A stretch of DNA of 64,000 nt, taken from NCBI RefSeq assembly GCF_011752815.1, contig NZ_VWWV01000002.1:124001-188000 (forward strand), written 5' to 3'. A program made the position numbers and the translations under genes. The notes under the pieces are model-generated. The model did no database searches. It had not been told where the DNA came from and was given only the letters and a program-made list of their open reading frames with translations. This DNA comes from Enterobacter sp. Cy-643. GTDB lineage: Bacteria > Pseudomonadota > Gammaproteobacteria > Enterobacterales > Enterobacteriaceae. This document shows, piece after piece, positions 17,510-27,799 of the stretch (positions are counted from its first letter, which is position 1; the number at the start of each line of letters is the position of its first letter).

Positions 17510-18701
17510 AACGTAAAGCCTCAGCGGGTTGGGTCGCGGCGGCACGCCACGAAGGGTAAAGCGTGGACAGCAAAGCAATGGCCATCGCCACGATGGCAAT
17601 CACCACAACCTGTACCGGTTCGATGGCAACCGGCAGGGCCGCGCCATCAAGCAGGATGCCAATGATCGGCATTAAATTATTCAACTGGCTGGCAAGCAGC
17701 GCCCCGAGTAAAGCCCCGAGCAGCGCGCCAATCACGCCCGCGCCCGCGCCCTGCACCATAAACACCGTCATGATCTGGCGGCGGGTCAGCCCCTGAGTTT
17801 GCAGAATCGCCACTTCGCCCTGCTTTTCCATCACCAGCAGGCCAAGGGAAGTAATGATGTTAAAGGCGGCGACGGCCACGATCAGGCTCAGCAGCAGCCC
17901 CATCATGTTTTTCTCCATGCGCACGGCCTGGAACAGCTCGCCTTTGCGCTCGCGCCAGTCTTTCCATTCGGTGCCCTGCGGCAGCGCTTGCTGGCTGAGA
18001 ACATCCACCTTCAGCGGTTCCGCCAGCCATAAACGCCAGCCGGTGATATTGCCCGCCGGGTAGCGCATCAGGCGCGAGGCGTCCTGCTGGTTGACCAGCA
18101 TCTGGTAGCCGTCTACTTCGCTGTTGGCGGCGAAGGTACCAATCACGGTGAACAGACGCTGGCTCGGCAAACGCCCCATCGGCGTAAACTGGCTGGCGGA
18201 CGGGACCATAATGCGGATGGTTTCCCCGCGCTTAACGCCCAGAGCGCCCGCGAGCTGCTCGCCAAGGATGACGTTGTACTGCCCGGCCACCAAATCCGCC
18301 TGCTTAACGTTAACCAGGTACGGGGAAAGCGGATCTTTCTCGTCCGGCTGCACGCCCAGCATTACGCCAACCCCCACGCTGCGGGCGCTTTGCAGCACCA
18401 CGTCGCCGGTAGTCAGCGGCGCAATACGCGTCACGCCCTGAAGTTTCAGGGAGTCGGCAGGAAGTTGCTGGGGATTAATGGAGCCGGAAGGTGAAGTGAT
18501 TAACGCCTGCGGCATCAGGCCGAGGATGTTGTTTTGCAGCTCACGCTCGAAGCCATTCATCACCGAAAGCACCGTGACCAGCGCCATCACGCCGAGGGTG
18601 ATGCCAATCGTCGACAGCCAGGAGACAAAGCGACCGAAGCGGTCCGCTGCTCGCCCACGCATGTAGCGCAGGCCTATAAATAACGCGACAGGTTGATACA
18701 T
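17502..18701 (-). CDS. lolC: lipoprotein-releasing ABC transporter permease LolC
   Basis: 399 residues, the E. coli length. Same layout as LolE: one helix, a large periplasmic domain and three C-terminal helices, with [18 protein letters not shown] after the first helix. LolC carries the hook that recruits the periplasmic chaperone LolA. First gene of lolCDE, which is essential for outer-membrane assembly. The lipoproteins encoded in this window (LpoB, YcfL, the immunity protein) are predicted clients. Confidence 0.96.
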   Translation of the reverse strand: MYQPVALFIGLRYMRGRAADRFGRFVSWLSTIGITLGVMALVTVLSVMNGFERELQNNILGLMPQALITSPSGSINPQQLPADSLKLQGVTRIAPLTTGDVVLQSARSVGVGVMLGVQPDEKDPLSPYLVNVKQADLVAGQYNVILGEQLAGALGVKRGETIRIMVPSASQFTPMGRLPSQRLFTVIGTFAANSEVDGYQMLVNQQDASRLMRYPAGNITGWRLWLAEPLKVDVLSQQALPQGTEWKDWRERKGELFQAVRMEKNMMGLLLSLIVAVAAFNIITSLGLLVMEKQGEVAILQTQGLTRRQIMTVFMVQGAGAGVIGALLGALLGALLASQLNNLMPIIGILLDGAALPVAIEPVQVVVIAIVAMAIALLSTLYPSWRAAATQPAEALRYE

Positions 18702-18935
18702 GAAATCCGTCTTGTTGCGGGTTGCCTAAGCAAAGATCCGGGAAGTATACGACACCTCCCCGGCCAAATGAATTCCGTCGACTAAATTATTCCCGTTACA
18801 TCTCAAGTGCCTGCACCTTTTCCTAAATTTACCAAATCAGCGCCAAAAACAGACAATTGGGGTCGAGATCGCATCGGTTTGACACCAGGATAGCAGGCCC
18901 ATGACAACTGGAGCCCGTCACGACGCGGATATCGC

Positions 18936-20000
18936 ATGAAGAAAAAGCAACTCTGGATCAACCAAATCAAAGGATTATGCATTTGCCTGGTGGTTATCTA
19001 CCATTCAGTGATTACCTTCTACCCTCACCTCACGTCTCTCGGGCCAGGCCTGAATCAGTATGTCGCCAAACTCTGGGTTTACCTTAATCTCTACCTCGCC
19101 CCCTTCCGAATGCCGGTGTTCTTCTTTATTTCCGGCTACCTGATTACTCGCTATATCCACGAGGTGAAATGGCGCGACAGCGTGGACAAGCGGCTGTGGA
19201 ATATTTTCTACGTGCTGTTACTGTGGGGCCTGATTCAGTGGGTCGCGCTCACGCACCTCAACCAGTGGCTGGCCCCCGATCTCGAGCGCAATCCGACGTC
19301 TAACGCCGCCTACGCCGACTCGCTGGCGCAGTTTGCCCTTAGCATGGCGAAGGCCAGCACCAGCCTGTGGTATCTCTACGCTCTGGTGGTTTACTTCGTG
19401 ATGTTTAAAGCCCTACGCCGCTACCGCATTCCGGTGCTGGTGGTGCTGATGGGCATCAACGTTCTTATCGCCTTTGTGCCGCTCCCGTGGTGGGGACTGA
19501 ACAGCGTGGTGCGTAATATGGTGTATTACGGCCTCGGCGCCTGGTTTGGCCCTTTGCTGATGGCCTGGATGAAAAACTTCCGCTTTTCGCAACACCCGTT
19601 TGTCTGCGCAGGCATCGCCCTGGGATCGCTGGCGCTTTACTTTGTGAACATACCGCTGGTGATTTCTCTGGTGTCTATCGTGGCTATCCTGCGCGGGTTC
19701 TATTTGCTGAACGGCTGGCGCGAAGCACGTGAAGACGGCTTCCTCAACGTGGTGGGCTCGAATACGATTGCCATTTACACCACGCACCGCATTTTGATCG
19801 AAGCGATAAGCCTCCTGGTGCTGGCTAAAATTAATAACGGCGGGATGTCTGACAAGCTGCTGCTGGCGATTCTGCTGGTCTATCCGTTTGTTAGTCTCGG
19901 GATTTGTACGCTGGCCGGCCTCGGTTTCCGCAAGCTCTCCGTCGCGCTGTTCGGCGATCTGTTTTTCTCTCCCCCCAAACAGATCGCCGCCAGCCGGTAA
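18936..20000 (+). CDS. ycfT: YcfT, acyltransferase-3-like inner-membrane protein
   Basis: 354 residues with about ten hydrophobic helices. The N-terminal WINQIKGLCICLVVIYHS matches the acyltransferase-3 (OpgC/OafA-like) start, where the His in the first helix region is thought to be catalytic; FFISGYL follows. The family transfers acyl groups onto extracytoplasmic sugars, but the substrate of YcfT is not known. It lies divergent from lolC, as in E. coli, with no other conserved partner. Confidence 0.9.
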   Translation: MKKKQLWINQIKGLCICLVVIYHSVITFYPHLTSLGPGLNQYVAKLWVYLNLYLAPFRMPVFFFISGYLITRYIHEVKWRDSVDKRLWNIFYVLLLWGLIQWVALTHLNQWLAPDLERNPTSNAAYADSLAQFALSMAKASTSLWYLYALVVYFVMFKALRRYRIPVLVVLMGINVLIAFVPLPWWGLNSVVRNMVYYGLGAWFGPLLMAWMKNFRFSQHPFVCAGIALGSLALYFVNIPLVISLVSIVAILRGFYLLNGWREAREDGFLNVVGSNTIAIYTTHRILIEAISLLVLAKINNGGMSDKLLLAILLVYPFVSLGICTLAGLGFRKLSVALFGDLFFSPPKQIAASR

Positions 20001-20008
20001 AGACTTCA

Positions 20009-20034
20009 GCAGCCCGCGTGAGCGGGTTGCTTTT
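20009..20034 (+). terminator. terminator after ycfT
   Basis: gcagcccgc (20009-20017) pairs with gcgggttgc (20022-20030, one G-U) around GTGA, followed by TTTT. It lies between the convergent ycfT and melB genes. Confidence 0.8.
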
Positions 20035-20041
20035 ACATGGA

Positions 20042-21472
20042 TTAAGCCTGTACGTCGCGAGTCACCGCTATTGGCATAGCCGGCGTCTCTTTTGGCGCGG
20101 CTGACGGCGGCACTTTGCGATATTTATCCAACAGGTGAATCTGGATTTTGCGAAGCCGGTCGCCGTTCAGGCGATAAAAACGGAAATAAAGCCCCAGCGT
20201 AATGGCAAAGAACAGCGCCGGGAGCGCAATCATGATGAACTGCATCCCGAGAATGGTTTCGGCAGACTGCGCCACGTTAGGCGCATAGCCAATCACGCCC
20301 AGCACAACCGCGATAAAGAAGGCCGAAAACGCCGAGCCGCCCTTCACCACCATCGTCTGTACCGCATAGGCAATACTTTCACAGCGAACGTTAAACTTGT
20401 ACTCGCCGTAATCAACGGTATCCGCCACCATAATCACCTGCAGCACCCAGAACAGCGCGGTGCCGACGTTCAGGAATACGCCCGCGAGGCAAATCACCAG
20501 CACATTAGCCGAGCCCGTCAGCGCCATCACCAGCAGTACGCCGCTGCTGGCTATCGGCAGAAGCGACGCTCCCGCCCATAAAATACGCCGGGACAGCGCT
20601 TTCGCCAGGCGTGGGAAGAGTATTAGCGTGAGCAAGTTTGCCGCCCCTGCATAGGAGAGATAGTACGGGAAGAGATCGGCATTGCCGACGACGTAGGTGA
20701 AATAGTAAATGGCAAAGCCGGTAATGATATTGGACGCGACGTTGTAGGCCAGAGCCATTCCCAGCAGGCACGAAAGCTGGTCATTTTTGTAGATCAGGGC
20801 GAGAATCGCTTTCAGCGACAGCCGGCTGCTGTCCGCCGTGGCTTCATTGTCTGACGAGAAAACCTCATGGACGTTACGCAGGGTGACAATCGTTGAGGCG
20901 ATAAAGAACGCGATCAGCACCAGCGTGAACATCTGAAAACCAAACCCGCGATCGGCCCCTCCCACATAGTTCACGAACGGCAGCGTTACTCCCGCGGTCA
21001 CAAATCCGGCAAGGCTGGCAAAAAAGCGCGGGAACGGCACCAGCTGTTCACGTTCGCGTTTATCCAGCGTGATGGTTGGCACCAGGGACCAGAAAGGAAT
21101 ATCCATCAGGGTATAGGTTGTCCCCCAGAGGATGTAGGTCACGCAGACAAACACCACCTGCGTAGTGCCTTCAAACAGGTGGGCGCTGAAGAGTAAAAAC
21201 AGCATCAGCGAGTTCGTCAGCGTCCCAAGCAGGATCCATGGCTTAAATTTACCCCACCGGGAGCGCGTGGCGTTCACAATCCAGCCCATCACCGGATCGT
21301 TAAACGCGTTCCAGATTTTTGCCACCAGAAACAGGGTGCCCACCACGCCCACTGATAAACCCACCACATCGGTGTAGTAGTACATCAGGTACATGTAGAC
21401 GATCCCGATGGCGAAATCCTTACCAAATGCACCGAATCCGTAACTGAGTTTTGTTTTCAGAGAGATGCTCAT
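20042..21472 (-). CDS. melB: melibiose:cation symporter MelB
   Basis: GPH-family 12-helix sugar symporter that imports melibiose with H+, Na+ or Li+. ATG 21472 (MSISLKTKL) reproduces E. coli numbering; a GTG five codons upstream is an alternative. Conserved: Asp19 (GAFGKD) and Asp124 (LMDIPFW) for sugar binding, Asp59 for cation coupling, and VVKGGSA with Lys377. Oddity: residue 55 is Asn (codon AAC, complement of 21308-21310) where E. coli and Salmonella have Asp55, one of the two acidic residues of the cation site. A change of coupling ion is predicted, with sugar binding probably kept. Second gene of melAB, 84 bases after melA. Confidence 0.95.
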   Translation of the reverse strand: MSISLKTKLSYGFGAFGKDFAIGIVYMYLMYYYTDVVGLSVGVVGTLFLVAKIWNAFNDPVMGWIVNATRSRWGKFKPWILLGTLTNSLMLFLLFSAHLFEGTTQVVFVCVTYILWGTTYTLMDIPFWSLVPTITLDKREREQLVPFPRFFASLAGFVTAGVTLPFVNYVGGADRGFGFQMFTLVLIAFFIASTIVTLRNVHEVFSSDNEATADSSRLSLKAILALIYKNDQLSCLLGMALAYNVASNIITGFAIYYFTYVVGNADLFPYYLSYAGAANLLTLILFPRLAKALSRRILWAGASLLPIASSGVLLVMALTGSANVLVICLAGVFLNVGTALFWVLQVIMVADTVDYGEYKFNVRCESIAYAVQTMVVKGGSAFSAFFIAVVLGVIGYAPNVAQSAETILGMQFIMIALPALFFAITLGLYFRFYRLNGDRLRKIQIHLLDKYRKVPPSAAPKETPAMPIAVTRDVQA

Positions 21473-21524
21473 AGGGTACCGGGTCACCGTTACCGGCGCC
21501 CGCCTTCTGTTATTAGAAAGATCA

Positions 21525-21555
21525 ACGCCGGGGCTTATACCCGGCGTCGTTTTTT
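21525..21555. repeat. GC hairpin between melA and melB
   Basis: acgccggg (21525-21532) pairs with cccggcgt (21540-21547). The T run (CGTTTTTT) is on the plus strand, so in the melAB direction it is a plain stem that may protect the melA mRNA or lower melB expression rather than terminate it. Confidence 0.6.
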
Positions 21556-21556
21556 A

Positions 21557-22912
21557 TTAGCGGTGTAACCAGGCGGGCAGCCAGTCACCGTGGGCGGCAA
21601 TCAGGTCATCCACCAGCGCGTAAATCTCGTCTATGCCCAGTACGGCGGCGGTATGCGGATCCATCAATGCCGCATGATAAACGCGGGCGCGGTTTTCGGT
21701 CAGAATGGCCTCGGTCAGCAGCGTCTGCACGTTGATGTTGGTTTGCATCATAGCGGCCAGATGCGACGGAATCGCCCCAACTTTTGTAGGCTGTATGCCG
21801 TTGGCATCCACCAGGCAGGCTACCTCAACACAGCTGCCCTGCGGCAGGTTGTCGATAAGCCCGTCATTACGGACGTTGCCGTAAATCACGCTGGGCTCAC
21901 CGGTCCAGATGGCATTCATAATGGTGCTGGCATACTCGCGCGACGGCTTAATATCGATGCGCTCAGCGGTTTTGTACTCCGCCAGCTCTTTATGCCAGTT
22001 CGCCAGCTGTTCAACACAGCGTTTCGGGTATTCATCCAGCGGCACTTTATAGCGCTCAATCAAGTCTTCGCGCCCCGGCTTGATAAACCACGGGGTGTAT
22101 TCCGCAAAGTGTTCTGATGACTCGGTGACAAAATAGCCCAGCTTTTTAAACATCTCGTAGCGCACTATATTCTGGCAGCGTTCATTGCCGTGAATATTGG
22201 GTTTCGGTGCCTGGCCCGCCTCGTAGGCCGCGAGCAGTTCCGGATAGAGGCTGACGTAATGCCCTTCAGCGGTTTTGCGCTCCAGCTCAAGGTAGAACGC
22301 CATATGGTTAATCCCGGCGCTACGGTAGCGCAGCGTGGCGGGATCAATGTTCAGGTCACGCGCCAGCTCTTCCGCCGTGCCCTGTACCGAATGGCACAGA
22401 CCCACCTGCTTAATGTGCGGGTAGCGGGCATACATCGCCCAGGTGTTCATCGCCATCGGGTTCACATAGTTAAGCATCGTCGCGTTCGGGCATACTTCAG
22501 TCATATCATCGCAAATCTGCCACAGGTGCGGGATGGTACGCAGGGCGCGCATAATACCGCCGGGGCCTAACGTATCGGCGATGGTTTGCTCCAGGCCATG
22601 CCGCTTGCACACCTCAAAATCGGTGACGGTGCATGGCTCGTAGCCGCCAATCTGGAAGGCGACCACCACGAAATCCGCCCCTTCCAGCGCTGTTTTTTGA
22701 TCGGTGTGGCAGGTGATGTGACCGGAGGCCCCGGCGGAATCCATCAGTTTACGCACCACGATGTGTGACTCTTCCAGACGCGTCTCGTCAATATCCATCA
22801 GCGCAATGTGCGCCGATTTAAGCGCCTCGCGATGAAAAACATCGCCGAGAATATTTTTGACGAAAATGGTCGACCCCGCGCCGATAAAGGTAATTTTTGG
22901 TGCTGTCATCAT
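21557..22912 (-). CDS. melA: alpha-galactosidase (melibiase) MelA
   Basis: 451 residues, family GH4. It uses NAD+ and a divalent metal (Mn2+ in E. coli) to split melibiose into galactose and glucose by a redox-elimination mechanism. FIGAGSTIFVKNILGD at the start is the NAD-binding glycine loop, NYVNPMAMNTWA is the GH4 signature, and GLCHSVQGT (metal Cys) with GINHMAF (metal His) form the metal site. Cytoplasmic, acting on sugar imported by MelB. Divergent from melR, whose protein should activate it. Confidence 0.97.
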   Translation of the reverse strand: MMTAPKITFIGAGSTIFVKNILGDVFHREALKSAHIALMDIDETRLEESHIVVRKLMDSAGASGHITCHTDQKTALEGADFVVVAFQIGGYEPCTVTDFEVCKRHGLEQTIADTLGPGGIMRALRTIPHLWQICDDMTEVCPNATMLNYVNPMAMNTWAMYARYPHIKQVGLCHSVQGTAEELARDLNIDPATLRYRSAGINHMAFYLELERKTAEGHYVSLYPELLAAYEAGQAPKPNIHGNERCQNIVRYEMFKKLGYFVTESSEHFAEYTPWFIKPGREDLIERYKVPLDEYPKRCVEQLANWHKELAEYKTAERIDIKPSREYASTIMNAIWTGEPSVIYGNVRNDGLIDNLPQGSCVEVACLVDANGIQPTKVGAIPSHLAAMMQTNINVQTLLTEAILTENRARVYHAALMDPHTAAVLGIDEIYALVDDLIAAHGDWLPAWLHR

Positions 22913-22996
22913 GACTCTCCAGAACAGTAGTTAACGTCTGAATCGTGGCACGCCCGTCCGGCAAAAACCTCCATCTTCCCCAATGAGCATTCCCGG

Positions 22997-23036
22997 AAAC
23001 TCAGATCTGATGCCGGCCAATATGGGATCTGAGTTT
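22997..23036. promoter_or_regulatory. 11-bp inverted repeat in the melA-melR promoter region
   Basis: AAACTCAGATC (22997-23007) and GATCTGAGTTT (23026-23036) are perfect inverted copies 18 bases apart. The divergent intergenic region (22913-23160) is where MelR and CRP bind in E. coli. Paired sites fit an AraC-type regulator, so this is a candidate MelR operator. Confidence 0.5.
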
Positions 23037-23160
23037 TTGGGAGTAAATAGGCTAAAAAGCAGAGTATCCGGCCTGCTAACCAGGCTAATATCTCTCAATG
23101 AGGCGGAAGCAGCGTCCTTACTGATGGCATGATTCTGATAATTCAGGAACCGGAGTGACG

Positions 23161-24087
23161 ATGAGCGACGAACCCATTACCTTTCTGCCGCCTGACCCAC
23201 ATATGTGCAACGGCGATGAGAAGCAGACCCGCAGCCCGCTATCGCTTTATTCTGAATATCAGCGTATGGACATTGAGCTGCGCCGCCCGCACGCCATGGC
23301 CGCCAGCCACTGGCACGGCCAGGTGGAGGTCAACGTGCCGTTTGATGGCGACGTGGAATATCTGATTAACAACGAAGTGGTACAGATAAAACAAGGCCAT
23401 ATCACCATGTTCTGGGCCAGTACGCCGCACCAGTTAACGCGCCCGGGCCAGTGCCGGCAAATGGCGATTTTTAGCCTGCCGATGCACCTGTTTCTCTCCT
23501 GGCCGCTGGACCGCGAACTGATTAACCACATCACCCACGGTATGGTGGTGAAATCGCTGGCGACCCAGCAGCTCAGTACCTTTGAAGTCCTGCGCTGGCA
23601 GCAGGAGGCCAACAGTCCTAATGAACAGATACGCCAGCTGGCGATCGATGAAATCGGCCTGATGCTTAAGCGCTTTTGCCTTTCGGGATGGCAGCCTATC
23701 CTGAAAGACAAAACTTCGCGTACCCACAAAAACAGCGTCTCGCGCCATGCACAATTCTACGTCAGCCAGATGCTCGGTTTTATTGCCGATAATTACGATC
23801 AGGCGCTGACCATCAACGCCGTTGCGGATCACGTTAAACTCAACGCCAACTACGCAATGGGGATTTTCCAGCGCGTCATGCAGCTCACCCTGAAGCAGTA
23901 CATTACGGCGATGCGCGTAAACCACGTGCGCGCCCTGCTCAGCGATACCGACAAAACCATCCTCGATGTGGCGATGATCGCGGGCTTCCGCTCCAGCAGC
24001 CGATTCTACAGCACCTTCAGCCGCTACGTCGGCATGTCGCCACAGCAATACCGCAGGCTCAGCCAGCAGAAAAGACAAATGCTCTGA
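23161..24087 (+). CDS. melR: AraC-family melibiose regulator MelR
   Basis: 308 residues from ATG 23161; a GTG two codons earlier (23155) is possible and has the better-spaced AGGA. The N-terminal cupin-like domain (SHWHGQVEVNVPF, melibiose sensing) is followed by a C-terminal double helix-turn-helix of about 100 residues: first HTH around LTINAVADHVKLNANYAM, second around TILDVAMIAGFRSSSRFYSTF. It activates melAB when melibiose is present and is transcribed divergently from melA. Close to E. coli MelR over the whole length except the first 15 residues. Confidence 0.95.
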   Translation: MSDEPITFLPPDPHMCNGDEKQTRSPLSLYSEYQRMDIELRRPHAMAASHWHGQVEVNVPFDGDVEYLINNEVVQIKQGHITMFWASTPHQLTRPGQCRQMAIFSLPMHLFLSWPLDRELINHITHGMVVKSLATQQLSTFEVLRWQQEANSPNEQIRQLAIDEIGLMLKRFCLSGWQPILKDKTSRTHKNSVSRHAQFYVSQMLGFIADNYDQALTINAVADHVKLNANYAMGIFQRVMQLTLKQYITAMRVNHVRALLSDTDKTILDVAMIAGFRSSSRFYSTFSRYVGMSPQQYRRLSQQKRQML

Positions 24088-24203
24088 ACCGCACCGATGG
24101 TTATTTTCAGCGGTTGCACTCCCGCCGCCATCACGGATAATAAGTAGAGAAAATTTATATTATTACCGTGAAAACACGGCTTTCTGGAGAACGCGCGCTG
24201 ACT

Positions 24204-27200
24204 ATGCCTGAACATGTCCGTTACACCCTACCGAGTAAACCTGGCGAACAACGCCTGCTGGGCGAGCTGACCGGTTCGGCCTGCGCGACCGAAGTCGCCG
24301 AAATTGTTGAACGCCATAGCGGTCCGGTGGTGCTGATTGCCCCGGACATGCAAAACGCGCTGCGCCTGCACGATGAAATCACCCAGTTCACCGACAACCT
24401 GGTGGTCAATCTGGCCGACTGGGAAACGCTGCCTTACGACAGCTTCTCGCCGCATCAGGAAATCATCTCGTCACGCCTGTCCACGCTGTATCAGCTGCCG
24501 ACCATGCAGCGCGGCGTGCTGATCATGCCGGTGAATACGCTGATGCAGCGCGTTTGCCCGCACAGCTACCTGCACGGCCACGCCCTGGTGATGAAAAAAG
24601 GTCAGCGCCTGTCGCGCGATAACCTGCGCGCGCAGCTGGAACAGGCCGGGTATCGCAGCGTCGATCAGGTGATGGAGCACGGCGAATTTGCCACCCGTGG
24701 CGCCCTGCTCGACCTCTACCCGATGGGCAGCGCCCAGCCGTACCGCATTGACTTCTTTGATGATGAAATCGACAGCCTGCGCGTCTTCGACGTCGATTCC
24801 CAGCGTACGCTGGAAGAAGTGGACGCCATCAATCTGCTGCCGGCCCACGAATTCCCGACCGACAAAAACGCCATTGAGCTGTTCCGCAGCCAGTGGCGCG
24901 ACAAATTCGACGTCAAGCGCGACGCCGAACATATCTACCAGCAGGTGAGCAAGGGCACGCTGCCTGCCGGGATCGAATACTGGCAGCCGCTGTTCTTCAG
25001 CGAACCGCTGCCGACGCTGTTTAGCTATTTCCCGGCGAATACGCTGCTGGTGAATACTGGCGATCTGGAAGCCAGCGCCGGGCGCTTCTGGCTGGACGCG
25101 AATGCCCGCTTTGAAAATCGCGGCGTGGACCCGATGCGCCCGCTTCTGCCGCCGGAAGATCTGTGGCTGAAAACCGATTCGCTGTTTAGCGAGCTGAAAG
25201 CCTGGCCGCGCGTGCAGCTCAAAACGGCTTCGCTGGCGAAGAAAGCCGCCAACGTGAACCTGGGTTACCAGGCGTTGCCGGACCTGGCCGTTCAGGCGCA
25301 GCAAAAAGCCCCGCTGGACAGCCTGCGGAAGTTCCTCGAATCCTTCTCCGGGCCGGTTATTTTCTCGGTCGAAAGCGAAGGCCGCCGGGAAGCGCTGGGC
25401 GAACTGCTCGGGCGCATTAAAGTCGCGCCAAAACGCATTTACCGCCTGGAAGAAGCCGAAGGCAACGGCCGCTATCTGATGATCGGCGCCAGCGAGCACG
25501 GCTTTATTGATACCCTGCGCAACCGGGCGCTGATTTGCGAAAGCGACCTGCTGGGCGAGCGCGTCAGCCGTCGTCGTCAGGACAGCCGCCGCACCATTAA
25601 CCCGGACACGCTGATCCGCAACCTGGCCGAGCTGCATGCGGGCCAGCCGGTGGTTCACCTGGAACACGGCGTGGGCCGCTACGCCGGGTTGACCACCCTG
25701 GAAGCCGGGGGCATTACCGCCGAATACCTGATGCTGACCTACGCGGGCGACGCCAAACTTTACGTGCCGGTTTCGTCCCTGCACCTGATCAGCCGCTACG
25801 CCGGCGGTGCCGACGAAAATGCGCCGCTGCACAAGCTGGGCAGCGATGCCTGGTCCCGCGCCCGCCAGAAAGCAGCAGAGAAAGTGCGCGATGTCGCCGC
25901 CGAACTGCTGGATATCTATGCCATGCGCGCCGCCAAAGAAGGCTTTGCCTTTAAGCACGACCGCGAACAGTATCAGCTGTTCTGCGACGGCTTCCCGTTT
26001 GAAACTACGCCGGACCAGGCCCAGGCCATCAACGCCGTGCTGAGCGACATGTGTCGCCCGCTGGCGATGGACAGACTGGTGTGTGGCGACGTCGGCTTCG
26101 GTAAAACCGAAGTTGCAATGCGCGCCGCATTCCTGGCGGTAGAGAACAACAAACAGGTGGCGGTGCTGGTGCCGACGACCCTGCTGGCTCAGCAGCACTA
26201 CGACAACTTCCGCGACCGCTTTGCCAACTGGCCGGTGCGCATTGAGATGCTCTCCCGCTTCCGCAGCGCCAAAGAGCAGACGCAAATTCTGGAACAGGCA
26301 AGCGTTGGGAAAATCGATGTTCTGATCGGCACCCACAAGCTGCTGCAGGCCGATGTGAAATGGCGCGATCTTGGGCTGTTGATCGTGGATGAAGAGCACC
26401 GCTTTGGCGTGCGCCACAAAGAGCGCATCAAAGCGATGCGTGCCGACGTGGATATCCTGACGCTGACCGCAACGCCAATTCCGCGAACCCTGAATATGGC
26501 GATGAGCGGCATGCGCGACCTGTCGATTATCGCCACGCCACCGGCTCGCCGCCTGGCGGTGAAAACCTTCGTGCGCGAGTACGATGCCCTGGTTGTACGC
26601 GAAGCTATCCTGCGTGAAGTGCTGCGCGGCGGTCAGGTTTACTATCTCTTCAACGACGTCGAAAATATCCAGAAAGCCGCCGATAAGCTGGCTGAACTGG
26701 TGCCAGAAGCGCGTATTGCCATCGGCCACGGCCAGATGCGCGAGCGCGAGCTGGAACGGGTGATGAACGACTTCCACCACCAGCGTTTTAACGTGCTGGT
26801 ATGTACCACGATCATCGAAACCGGGATCGATATTCCAACCGCCAATACCATTATTATTGAGCGGGCCGACCACTTTGGCCTGGCGCAGCTGCACCAGCTG
26901 CGCGGCCGCGTCGGGCGTTCTCACCACCAGGCCTATGCCTGGCTGCTGACGCCTCACCCGAAAGCGATGACCACGGACGCGCAAAAACGCCTGGAGGCGA
27001 TTGCCTCGCTGGAAGACTTAGGCGCCGGGTTCGCGCTGGCTACTCACGATCTGGAAATTCGCGGCGCGGGCGAGCTGCTGGGGGAAGATCAGAGCGGGCA
27101 AATGGAAACTATCGGCTTCTCGCTCTATATGGAGCTGCTGGAAAACGCCGTCGATGCGCTGAAAGAGGGACGCGAGCCTTCGCTGGAAGACCTCACCAAC

Positions 27201-27650
27201 AGCCAGACGGAAGTCGAGCTGCGTATGCCTGCCCTGCTGCCGGATGATTTTATCCCCGACGTTAATACGCGCCTGTCGTTCTACAAGCGAATCGCCAGCG
27301 CTAAAGGCGAGCACGAGCTGGACGAGCTGAAAGTTGAGCTGATCGACCGATTTGGCCTTCTGCCGGATGCGGCCCGTAATCTGCTGGATATCGCCGCGCT
27401 GCGCCAGCAGGCACAGAAGCTGGGCGTGCGTAAGATTGAGGGCAATGAAAAAGGCGGCACCATCGAGTTCGCGGAGAAAAACCACGTTGACCCGGTGTGG
27501 CTGATTGGCCTGCTGCAGAAGCAGCCGCAGCATTACCGCCTTGACGGCCCTACCCGACTGAAGTTCTTCCAGGAGCTTGAGGACAGAAAAACCCGCATGG
27601 AATGGGTGCGTAACTTTATGCGCAGCCTGGCGGAAAACGCCGCGGCCTGA
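24204..27650 (+). CDS. mfd: transcription-repair coupling factor
   Basis: 1148 residues from ATG 24204 (MPEHVRYTLP), exactly the E. coli length. The in-frame start 12 codons upstream is rejected. Layout: UvrB-like module (about 1-340) that recruits UvrA, a species-variable D3, the RNA polymerase interacting domain (GQPVVHLEHGVGRYAG region, about 480-550), then the RecG-like motor with Walker A GDVGFGKTE, DEEH box (IVDEEHRFG), TATPIPRTL and the TRG-type motif near QLHQLRGRVGRS, and the autoinhibitory D7. Mfd pushes stalled RNA polymerase off DNA and hands lesions to UvrAB. Confidence 0.98.
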   Translation: MPEHVRYTLPSKPGEQRLLGELTGSACATEVAEIVERHSGPVVLIAPDMQNALRLHDEITQFTDNLVVNLADWETLPYDSFSPHQEIISSRLSTLYQLPTMQRGVLIMPVNTLMQRVCPHSYLHGHALVMKKGQRLSRDNLRAQLEQAGYRSVDQVMEHGEFATRGALLDLYPMGSAQPYRIDFFDDEIDSLRVFDVDSQRTLEEVDAINLLPAHEFPTDKNAIELFRSQWRDKFDVKRDAEHIYQQVSKGTLPAGIEYWQPLFFSEPLPTLFSYFPANTLLVNTGDLEASAGRFWLDANARFENRGVDPMRPLLPPEDLWLKTDSLFSELKAWPRVQLKTASLAKKAANVNLGYQALPDLAVQAQQKAPLDSLRKFLESFSGPVIFSVESEGRREALGELLGRIKVAPKRIYRLEEAEGNGRYLMIGASEHGFIDTLRNRALICESDLLGERVSRRRQDSRRTINPDTLIRNLAELHAGQPVVHLEHGVGRYAGLTTLEAGGITAEYLMLTYAGDAKLYVPVSSLHLISRYAGGADENAPLHKLGSDAWSRARQKAAEKVRDVAAELLDIYAMRAAKEGFAFKHDREQYQLFCDGFPFETTPDQAQAINAVLSDMCRPLAMDRLVCGDVGFGKTEVAMRAAFLAVENNKQVAVLVPTTLLAQQHYDNFRDRFANWPVRIEMLSRFRSAKEQTQILEQASVGKIDVLIGTHKLLQADVKWRDLGLLIVDEEHRFGVRHKERIKAMRADVDILTLTATPIPRTLNMAMSGMRDLSIIATPPARRLAVKTFVREYDALVVREAILREVLRGGQVYYLFNDVENIQKAADKLAELVPEARIAIGHGQMRERELERVMNDFHHQRFNVLVCTTIIETGIDIPTANTIIIERADHFGLAQLHQLRGRVGRSHHQAYAWLLTPHPKAMTTDAQKRLEAIASLEDLGAGFALATHDLEIRGAGELLGEDQSGQMETIGFSLYMELLENAVDALKEGREPSLEDLTNSQTEVELRMPALLPDDFIPDVNTRLSFYKRIASAKGEHELDELKVELIDRFGLLPDAARNLLDIAALRQQAQKLGVRKIEGNEKGGTIEFAEKNHVDPVWLIGLLQKQPQHYRLDGPTRLKFFQELEDRKTRMEWVRNFMRSLAENAAA

Positions 27651-27657
27651 CGTCTCT

Positions 27658-27687
27658 GCGCCTTACCGCCCGGTAAGGCGCAATTTT
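27658..27687 (+). terminator. terminator of mfd
   Basis: gcgccttaccg (27658-27668) pairs with cggtaaggcgc (27671-27681) and is followed by AATTTT. Located 8 bases after the mfd stop. Confidence 0.8.
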
Positions 27688-27799
27688 CTGTGACATTTAC
27701 ACACTCTTTGCAATCCCCAGGACTTCCCGACACACAGCTCAGCGATAATTGGCGTTTATCTGCCTCAAAAATTAGCCATTACATCGCAGGGTTTAAGCT

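Noticed and set aside
24471-26984. 837-codon open frame antisense to mfd
   Set aside because: It lies wholly within the well-matched mfd gene in the opposite strand. GC-rich codon use suppresses stops in this frame, and the translation is low-complexity (His/Gln/Arg-rich) without motifs.
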